A stretch of DNA of 64,000 nt, taken from the NCBI GenBank assembly GCA_958299035.1, contig CATQJL010000157.1, forward strand, positions 1 through 64,000, in the 5' to 3' direction. Position numbers and translations under genes: made by a program. The notes beneath the pieces are model-generated. The model made no database searches, was not told the DNA's origin, and was given only the letters and a program-made list of their open reading frames with translations. Source of the stretch: Cylicocyclus nassatus. Taxonomy: Eukaryota > Nematoda > Chromadorea > Rhabditida > Strongylidae. Position 1 is the first letter of the stretch. Each line of letters begins with the position of its first letter. This document shows, one piece after another, positions 50,914 to 58,500 of the stretch.

Positions 50914-52347
50914 TCAAGGCCTACGAGCGAGTGTCAAGGCCTACGAATGAGTGTCAAGGCCTACGAGCGAGTGTCAAGGCCTACGAGTGAGTGTCAAGGC
51001 CTACGAGCGAGTGTCAAGGCCTACGAGCGAGTGTCAAGGCCTATGAATGAGTGTCAAGGCCTACGAGCGAGTGTCAAGGCCTACGGGCGAGAGTCAAGGC
51101 CTACGAGCGAGTGTCAAGGCCTACGAGCGAGTGTCAAGGCCTACGAGCGAGTGTCAAGGCCTACGAGTGAGTGTCAAGGCCTACGAGCGAGTGTCAAGGC
51201 CTAGGAGCGAGTGTCAAGGCCTACGAGCGAGTGTCAAGGCCTACGAGCGAGTGTCAAGGCCTACGAGCGACACTACGAGCGAGTGTCAAGGCCTACGGGC
51301 GAGTGTCAAGGCCTACGAGCGAGTGTCAAGGCCTACGAGCGAGTGTCAAGGTCTACGAGCGAGTGTCAAGGCCTACGAGCGAGTGTCAAGGCCTACGAGC
51401 GAGTGTCAAGGCCTACGGGCGAGTGTCAAGGCCTACGAGCGAGTGTCAAGGCCTACGAGCGAGTGTCAAGGTCTACGAGCGAGTGTCAAGGCCTACGAGT
51501 GAGTGTCAAGGCCTACGAATGAGTGTCAAGGCCTACGAGCGAGTGTCAAGGCCTACGAGTGAGTGTCAAGGCCTACGAGCGAGTGTCAAGGCCTATGAAT
51601 GAGTGTCAAGGCCTACGAATGAGTGTCAAGGCCTACGGGCGAGTGTCAGGGCCTACGAGCGAGTGTCAAGGCCTACGGGCGAGTGTCAAGGCCTACGAAT
51701 GAGTGTCAAGGCCTATGAATGAGTGTCAAGGCCTACGAGCGAGTGTCAAGGCCTACGGGCGAGTGTCAAGGCCTACGAGCGAGTGTCAAGGCCTACGAGC
51801 GAGTGTCAAGGCCTACGAGCGAGTGTCAAGGCCTACGAGCGAGTGTCAAGGCCTACGGGCGAGTGTCAAGGCCTACGAGCGAGTGTCAAGGCCTACGAGC
51901 GAGTGTCAAGGTCTACGAGCGAGTGTCAAGGCCTACGAGTGAGTGTCAAGGCCTACGAATGAGTGTCAAGGCCTACGAGCGAGTGTCAAGGCCTACGAGT
52001 GAGTGTCAAGGCCTACGAGCGAGTGTCAAGGCCTATGAATGAGTGTCAAGGCCTACGAATGAGTGTCAAGGCCTACGGGCGAGTGTCAGGGCCTACGAGC
52101 GAGTGTCAAGGCCTACGGGCGAGTGTCAAGGCCTACGAATGAGTGTCAAGGCCTATGAATGAGTGTCAAGGCCTACGAGCGAGTGTCAAGGCCTACGGGC
52201 GAGTGTCAAGGCCTACGAGCGAGTGTCAAGGCCTACGAGCGAGTGTCAAGGCCTACGAGTGAGTGTCAAGGCCTACGAGCGAGTGTCAAGGCCTACGAGT
52301 GAGTGTCAAGGCCTACGAGCGAGTGTCAAGGCCTACGAATGAGTGTC

Positions 52348-52351
52348 AAGG
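52348..52351 (+). other. target-site duplication, left copy (AAGG)
   Basis: AAGG directly precedes the 5' LTR and is repeated directly after the 3' LTR (63359-63362). Removing the element and one AAGG restores a perfect satellite unit (tgtcaagg followed by cctacggg). Confidence 0.95.
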
Positions 52352-52582
52352 TGTAATGGCAACGTGCAGTAATAACTATTCTATCGCCGGATATCGAGAA
52401 GGTTATCAACATCGTACTTGTATAACGTCAACAACGCGGCAACAACGACAACGACGCTGACACGATGCTGTGCAAACTGGTGCCAGGCACAATTGTTTCA
52501 TATTTGTAAATGATACCGCGATATTAATTGTGCATAATGTCTTTGATCGAGGGAGTTGGAGCTTAATTAATTTTGGGCTCAC

Positions 52583-52589
52583 ATAAATA
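52583..52589 (+). promoter_or_regulatory. putative LTR TATA box (ATAAATA)
   Basis: ATAAATA in the middle of the 5' LTR is the best TATA-like match, about 170 bp before the AATAAA signal. This is the order expected for U3-R in an LTR. The transcription start is not determined. Confidence 0.5.
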
Positions 52590-52759
52590 CCTTAGCCACC
52601 AAGCAGTGGACGGACGGATGGTTGGCCGACTCATTTTTTCCTGAATTTCATTTCTTCTATGAGATTTCTTCTCTCCTTCTATAGCTGTTCCTTTTCTAAT
52701 GCATCTTGTAGGTTAGATTTCTTGTAGTCGTCTTGTAGGTTGTAGACCTCTGCTTGTCT

Positions 52760-52765
52760 AATAAA
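52760..52765 (+). terminator. LTR polyadenylation signal (AATAAA)
   Basis: An exact AATAAA hexamer lies in the LTR and is present at the same place in the 3' LTR (63249-63254), where it would end the genomic RNA. Confidence 0.65.
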
Positions 52766-52869
52766 TCTTTAGTATTAATCTCTAGTAGTTAGGCCCCTCT
52801 AGCCGCATAGTTAACCCCGGGGCCAATCCTATCGAACTCGCGAGCGACAAATACACCTCCGGGGTTACA

Positions 52870-52887
52870 TGGAGGTTCCGGCGAGAT
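52870..52887 (+). promoter_or_regulatory. primer binding site, tRNA-Gln type
   Basis: TGGAGGTTCCGGCGAGAT starts at the first base after the LTR. Its reverse complement has the layout of a tRNA 3' end: T-stem strand CTCGC, acceptor strand CGGAACC, discriminator T, CCA. A U at the discriminator position and a GGTTCC acceptor start are typical of eukaryotic tRNA-Gln; compared with the vertebrate tRNA-Gln 3' end as I recall it, two central bases differ. Minus-strand cDNA synthesis would start here. Confidence 0.8.
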
Positions 52888-53418
52888 GGCTTCGTCCCCT
52901 TCCTTCTTTCCCCCCCCCCCCCTTCCCCCTCCCTTTACCCACTTCTTCTTCTTTAATTAATATCTCAGCATTTTTTGTCAGCACCCCTCCTTTTCCCGCG
53001 AGTAATAAACAGTAGTTACAGTAGATAAGAAAAGCGCTATAGCATTGCTGACGTCTCCCATTTTTCTACAGGGGTAAAGAACAAAACCCGATCGGGCAGC
53101 GCGTCCGCTCGCGGACATAAATTGTTTCAATAATAAGGTCGCGCTGTAATTCAATTTTGTAAGAGAATCCCGCTGTCATTAGTATAAATTCTATCTCGTG
53201 ATCCCTTTCCCCCCCCCCTCGAAGCCATCATGCCGGAATCCGCGGTTTATCTGTTAGTAATTAGTACTCGGTCGTCCAACCCCACCCCATTTGTAAGCCT
53301 TGCATCCACGATATTGTAAACACTTCATCTCAACTCAGCATTCATGTTTTGTCCTATTCTCACATATATCACCCTTTCAATATTTCGTAAATTATCCAAA
53401 AAAAAATCCATTCTTTAG
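52888..53418 (+). other. element leader / 5' untranslated region
   Basis: No gene-sized ORF. It contains C-runs at 52910-52922 and 53209-53218, a very short ORF (ATG at 52886, about 23 codons, overlapping the PBS) and a good 3' splice signal TTTTTCTACAG ending at 53071. Immediately after it comes a GTAAAG donor-like site (53074). Packaging signals would be expected here but cannot be recognised by eye. Confidence 0.6.
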
Positions 53419-54126
53419 ATGCCATCCGCAACAGAATCAACTCCTAGCTCTAGTCCAATAATATGGGAAGACTTAACAGTAAACGGATCATCTGAAGTAT
53501 TGCGAAGTCCAATAATGAGCAGCTCAACATCGTCGCGCTCTCCAAGCCCAGTACCGTGGCGCTCGCCACTACGGCCTATTTCCAATCTTAGTATGCTTCC
53601 CATAAATAGGCGAGTAAGACGTGTCAGAAGAAGAAGAACATCGCGAGATCATTTTGGCAACGCCTTAATGCAACCTTCTAGGGTTGAAACCATCTACTGG
53701 AGCTGTCTCAGACCTATAATAACTCGTCGAGGGTCCGATCTGATAAGGGTATATCATTCTGTCGAAAATTTTCACAGTTCAGTACGACCACACCCAAGAG
53801 ACTTACCGCCTATCGATCCATCAACGCGGTGCACTATCTGTCGTACGACAGAACACCTTTTACACCAGTGCCAGAGCCTACAACCATTATGGCTTAAATT
53901 CACCCACATTATTTACTACCAGTTTTGTCACAGATGTGCGCAAGTTCATAGAGAGTTCTCATACGAAAACTGTCCAACGCCTCTGCGTTGTAATATCTGT
54001 CAGCTAGTAGATCACCCTGCGGTATTATGTACTTCAAGATCATACGTCATTATACCGGTCGACGACGAAAACCAAGAACTCAACAACGCGCCAAGATCAC
54101 TTACACCTTCTAATGATGCCTTTTGA
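53419..54126 (+). CDS. upstream ORF: arginine-rich protein with tandem CCHC zinc knuckles
   Basis: 235 residues, ATG to TGA. Seen directly: a Ser/Pro-rich N-terminus (1-50); a strongly basic stretch at 64-76 with ten arginines in 13 residues; then a Cys/His-rich C-terminal half. C138-C141-H146-C151 and C191-C194-H199-C204 both fit CX2CX4HX4C exactly, the retroviral nucleocapsid zinc-knuckle spacing. Between them C170-C173-H177-C185 forms a looser third site. Known of the family: such knuckles bind RNA and package genomes, normally at the C-terminus of Gag. In this element the main Gag has no knuckle, so I infer that this protein supplies a nucleocapsid-like or RNA-regulatory function in trans; the basic patch could be a nuclear or RNA-binding signal. 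It precedes gag in a different frame, separated by about 350 bp. The start is preceded by TTCTTTAG, which could also act as a splice acceptor. I know no named homologue. Confidence 0.8.
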   Translation: MPSATESTPSSSPIIWEDLTVNGSSEVLRSPIMSSSTSSRSPSPVPWRSPLRPISNLSMLPINRRVRRVRRRRTSRDHFGNALMQPSRVETIYWSCLRPIITRRGSDLIRVYHSVENFHSSVRPHPRDLPPIDPSTRCTICRTTEHLLHQCQSLQPLWLKFTHIIYYQFCHRCAQVHREFSYENCPTPLRCNICQLVDHPAVLCTSRSYVIIPVDDENQELNNAPRSLTPSNDAF

Positions 54127-54479
54127 ACAGTATTTGGTGACTCATCCTTCTGTGGGCGTGATATATGTGGCATAGGAATAACATGTTTATTTGTTTTCAC
54201 CTTGACGACCATAGCTACCTGTGAATTGTAGTAAAATTTTGTAATCTCCTCAGTGTAGACAAGGAAATATATATAGACAAGGGCTAATCCACTTATGGAA
54301 GGTCGTCAACGTGATTCCTTTATGTCATATCACGTTCCTTTGATAATCTCGTTAAATGTTCCGTAATTCACAAGATTCTCTAATCCTATCTACAGCTGGC
54401 TCCACCGCAACGAATAACAACAAGAAAATCTCTTACATCAAGATTATCGTCTTCGCGGTTGATAAGAAAAGACGAAGGA
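54127..54479 (+). other. spacer between the zinc-knuckle ORF and gag, with splice acceptor
   Basis: No ORF of note. The frame of the polyprotein is open from 54384 (after TAA at 54381-54383). A T-rich acceptor-like sequence CTAATCCTATCTACAG ends at 54395, 84 bp before the first ATG of gag. Splicing from a leader donor (for example GTAAAG at 53074) to this site would remove the upstream ORF and bring the gag ATG near the mRNA 5' end; trans-splicing here would do the same. This is inference without RNA evidence. Confidence 0.5.
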
Positions 54480-55508
54480 ATGAGGAAAACGCTTTCAGAA
54501 GAATTCCAAGAAATAGTGAGAAACGCGGCCAACGCAGTAAGAAACGAAAACAAGTCATTCCACTTTAAGAGCGAACATAAGCCACCCAAATCCAAGACTG
54601 TACTCATGTCTGTAGAAGATAATCCTATCTATAGATCTTTTAAGATTCTCAACGAGCGCGTAGAGAAGTTCTCTGGGGCTACTGATAGAACATTCGAAGA
54701 GTTCCTAGAGGAATATAGAGATATAGTCAGTCGCTTCAAGATTACGCATGCAGTTGCAAAGAGCTTGCTCCCTATGTTCCTGACCGGGTCAGCGAAAATC
54801 AAGTATAACAGCATAGATAATATAAACGACCTCACTTGGGAACAACTGGTAACAGAGCTAGCAACTAGATGTAAAAATGAAGCACTTTTGAGCAACGTTC
54901 GGGATGAGCTTCATGGGCTCACCCAGGGGAAAGACACAGTCGGTGATTTTGCTCGTAAAGTAATGGCTAAAACAAAGCTTGCATACCAAGGGCAAGATAG
55001 AGGACTAGTTACGCAACTCGCAATAGACTTCTTTATTAAGGGTCTTCGACCAGACATTAGGAAGGCCATTCGCCGCTTGCCTAAGCATGAAGAGTTTGAA
55101 GACGTGGTAACTAGCGCCGAAAAGGAAGCGCGCATACTAGAACAAGAAAGACGGGAAGATCAAGAAGTACTCAGATCTATAAACTCCTTGATAACTGACG
55201 ATAAGATAGATAAGCTGCAAACTCAACTAAACAACTTGACCCTGGGTACCAACTCTAGTTGGAATAAAAGGGCTAACTGGGGACCGCCTAATAATATCCC
55301 AAGAGGCCGAGGTCGGGGTAACCGGCGTGCAGGTTTCGAAAGATCACCAAATCTTGGGAATCGAGGAGGATTTAGTAGAGGTTTCTTTAGACCTAGGGGA
55401 TCAGGACCTTTCTTGCCTCCAAGAAACTACCCTTCATTTCCCCCAAACTTTTATTACCCTCAATCGTATCCCTTACGACCACCGTACTACCCTGCTAATC
55501 AGCCTAGA
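54480..55508 (+). other. Gag domain (capsid plus RG-rich tail, no zinc knuckle)
   Basis: Residues 43-223 have the helical Ty3/Gypsy retrotransposon Gag pattern, with a W-E-x-L-x-x-E-L core and a G-L-R-P-D-I motif near the end. A short Lys/Glu-rich helix follows, then a GRGRG/RGGF-type box at 275-309 and a Pro/Tyr-rich end. No CCHC motif is present, so RNA binding probably relies on the RG box, on the separate upstream knuckle protein, or on both. PPYY at 334-337 (55479-55490) matches the PPxY late-domain motif that recruits NEDD4-family ligases for budding; a role here is inference. Confidence 0.85.
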
Positions 55509-58500
55509 GCCTCGGCTAGACCAAGGAGACTGCCAATCGCGCCAACTACTAATCTCTTTTGTTTAGCCTGCATTTTCGTCATCCTTACTCCATCTGTAAC
55601 AGGTGATTTCCAGGTTTGTGGAACATCACAATTCGCACAGGTATTGTCATTACCTAAACCTGTGGCTTGTCACGTATCTGCTGAAGAGCCAATGATACGT
55701 ACGAAGGTTCAAGTTTTCAATACCAAAAATGATCCGTTACAAGTGACAGGTGTCAAGTGTTTCAAAGACGTTATCAAAATTTCAGTATATAACATCCTCT
55801 ACATCCGAATTTCATACTCCGTTATCGAACGACTACGACTTCCCGTTTCTGCCGAAGATTGCCGGGTAGCCAAAGTAACGTACATGATTCGAGGGCATAT
55901 TTTGCATCAGGTCACAGAAGGACTCTATATGACTTCCGAAATTGAGGATATCAACGCTTCTTTGCCACTTTTGGGTTCAGCCACCCATTTGCGTAGCCTG
56001 TACTCTATGGAAATTGGAGAGATAGCGTCGTTTGATGGCCGATCAGTAGTCAGTTTCTTAGGCGATTTGAGGAATTGTTCTATCAAGGATGGGAAATGCC
56101 TTACTCCAGATGCAGTCGTGATATGGGAGCCAATACAGACTCCTCCCTTTTGTAAACTTGAACTTATAGGCATATATGACGGACTCGTAACTAGCTCTTA
56201 CGTGGTCATTCTTGAGAACGAATTAACCTTTGAGTTTCACAATAACTTTTATGCTCAAGCAAACCTCGTAAGACACTGTAGTATTCAAGGTGTTTTTCTG
56301 ACCAGTTCCAATCAACTCTTAGCATTTCCCCAGATTCCACCCGGTTTATCTGTGCAGGACTTTCTAGCGAGTTCACGTCGACGATCGAAGCGGGGTTTGC
56401 GGAAATGGATAGACGCCGAGGGACATATCTCTTCGTACGAGCTGATCTCCAAAGAAGTTGTACCATTGATCGCTAGACTCTACTTCATAAGAGAATTGCA
56501 ACAAGTACCACCATTCCATGTTACACCCATTTCAGAGCCGATCCTCCTACAAGAGATTAAGCGATGGAATATTTCCAACACAGATTTTCAGCGAAGGATT
56601 CAGCTTTACGCTGAAGAGGCGCCGCACATCAGCGCCCTACGTACAGTCAGATACGGAGAATACAGGAAGAAGCAATTGGATTTATTCAAGAGAATCCGTC
56701 GGAGTAGAGCTCTAACCTACGCCGAATTCCAAATCCGCCAAGATCTTGAGCGCGGTATTTCTGACGTATTTGACGAATACTTAAATGAGGAATTTGGCCG
56801 ACTAGATCTGCAATTCGATCCCAGGAGGGCTCAGAATGCTACGGTTCCATACTTCGAAGAATCCCGTCTAGCTCTCATTTCGGTCGATGCAACACCATTT
56901 TATGCCTTTCAGTTACCACGGACGACTTCGCGACGAATCGATGCACCTCTGAAAGCAGTGCCAGTAACAACACCGTCACCTCCGTTGTTTCGCCAGACAA
57001 CAGCAAATTCGATGCTATCTACCACATCGACTACACAACCTAAGCCTAAGCCAACCCGCACCAGACTGCACCCTTTGCCTGCAGACGATACCACGCCGTT
57101 ACCAAGATATCGGGCTTCCCGCACCAGATTCCACCCTTTGCCTGCAGAGGATACCACGCCGTCACCCAGATATCGGCCTTCTCGAAATAGCCCTCAGACC
57201 ACCTCAAATGATGATCTCTCCGCGCGAATTGATTTCAACAACATCTGCGCAAGACAGTACCAAGAAATACGACAGCTTCGTGCATTCCGATTGGTTGACC
57301 CCACATGGATGGTACGAATGCTGTTGGACCGCGATGATGTCGCCGCAACTGTCGAGAATGACGAGCTTTACGTTTCAAAATGTAAACCAATAACATCATT
57401 CGAGATCATAGAAAGCCATGAAGTGAACGGCACTTGTTACACTTCGACTCCCGTGTTAATAGAAGGCGGTGAGTTATGGTTTTCCGTCCCCGGAACCAAG
57501 GATCTCGTCCAAGAATCCTCAACAGCTCCCTGTCCTTTCATGGGTAACGTCAAAACTAATAATGTCCAACATTTGTTATCCCCGATGATGATGATTAATC
57601 AGAAAGCTAGACCATTTTTGTTCGGCCCTCCTCCTACGTTCATAGAAGATTCACGTCGCTTTACACAAGATTATCTGCGCTATAAAAGGGGTCTTTTGGA
57701 AGATGCGCTTTCACATGCGCAAGAGGCAGGTAGAAAGGTCGGCCGCGGCCTCCGTTCTATCTACGAGGCTACCACTGCCAAATTATCGGAAGGGGTTAAT
57801 GCTATAAAATGGTCTGTCCTTTATTTCCTTCTATGGATTCTGATCCCCTTGATTATTATCGGAATCTTAGTGCTCGCCTGTTGCTTGTACATAAAACTGT
57901 ATATGGTGAGGAGAACGGCAGGCACTGCGGCAACGGCAATGATTGAGTTAGCCTCCTCCTTTTCAGGAAAGAAGACCACAACCAAAGAAAAGAAGAAAGG
58001 CAAAAGATCCAAACACGAAGTAAACACTGTATTAGTACAAGAAGAAGCCTCCCCAACGGAGGAACTTCTGTTCGTGCCACGGATATACTCTATCGACTAT
58101 CGAAATACCAAACACTATCGACTACCTTATATAGAGATCCAACTTCGACATTGTAGACGCCCTCCAAACGAGCCTTTTCGGCCCCTAGTAGCTCTTATAG
58201 ATAGCGGAGCATCAGTTTCTTATGGACGCAAATCGGAACTACTGAAGAGAGGCGCTAATGTGCACAAGAAAAATGTGTCAAAAATTGTCGCGAGAGCAGC
58301 CAACGGTACAGACGTCCCATTGATAGGCCCTTTCTGCTTCACGGTAACTATCGCGCACGGGTATGAAATTTTGCATGGCTTATACGCCGCAGAAGACCAT
58401 GATTGCCCCGCGCCTATCTTATTAGGGTCGGATTTCATCTCTAGGCTTAATCAATCTGGCCATGCGCTCACCATCGATCTACACAACAGCTCATTGACTG

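Larger units (their letters stand above)
537..52351 (+). repeat. 20-bp satellite DNA array (main block)
   Basis: An almost perfect tandem array of tcaaggcctacgagcgagtg, about 2,590 units. Every unit carries the palindrome AGGCCT and two CpG sites (taCGagCGag). Variants are mainly transitions at a few fixed positions: cgagtgag, cgaatgag, cgggcgag, tatgaatg, ggtcta, cctgcg and ccaagg; the rarer transversion variants taggag and cgagagag also recur. Unit length is rigid: one extra g near 648 is cancelled by a lost g near 776, one base is lost near 28994, and 4-bp deletions occur only near 47.1-50.9 kb. Because 20 is not a multiple of 3, three units make a 20-residue peptide period and long chance open frames appear; none has a plausible gene structure. 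No host gene, RNA gene or other element was seen in this stretch. Confidence 0.97.
52352..52869 (+). repeat. 5' LTR (518 bp)
   Basis: Starts TGTAATGG and ends GGGGTTACA, with 5-bp terminal inverted repeats TGTAA/TTACA. It matches the 3' LTR at 62841-63358 with no visible difference. It holds a TATA-like ATAAATA (52583-52589) and an AATAAA polyadenylation signal (52760-52765), so R would begin near 52610 and the RNA 3' end would fall near 52780. The last 80 bp carry GC-rich inverted repeats (GGCCCC at 52792, CCCCGGGG at 52815). Confidence 0.97.

Noticed and set aside
228..52327. Many open frames of 60-199 codons in the satellite, all reading as a 20-residue periodic peptide
   Set aside because: They occur in all three forward frames because the 20-bp unit lacks stops unless a variant makes TGA or TAG. 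Starts and stops depend only on single variant units, and there are no promoters, splice sites or non-repeat coding sequence.
537..52351. CRISPR-like array of short direct repeats
   Set aside because: Units are directly adjacent with no spacers, and the setting is eukaryotic. It is satellite DNA.
52263..52460. 65-codon open frame crossing from satellite into the 5' LTR
   Set aside because: It runs across the insertion boundary. The LTR part is repeated in the 3' LTR, where it follows other sequence, so it has no coding meaning.
52601..52609. AAGCAGTGG inside the LTR, identical to the first 9 nt of the adapter
   Set aside because: Only 9 nt match, the next bases differ, and the same sequence is present in both LTRs. 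It is a chance match and not an adapter remnant.
54459..54479. TTG at 54459 as start of the polyprotein
   Set aside because: TTG starts are not expected for this kind of mRNA; the in-frame ATG at 54480 is only 7 codons further and loses no conserved sequence.
57821..58080. Minus-strand open frames of about 70 codons opposite the polyprotein
   Set aside because: They are shadows of the strongly supported plus-strand frame (protease/transmembrane region) with no domain pattern of their own. The same applies to other minus-strand frames between 54386 and 59815.
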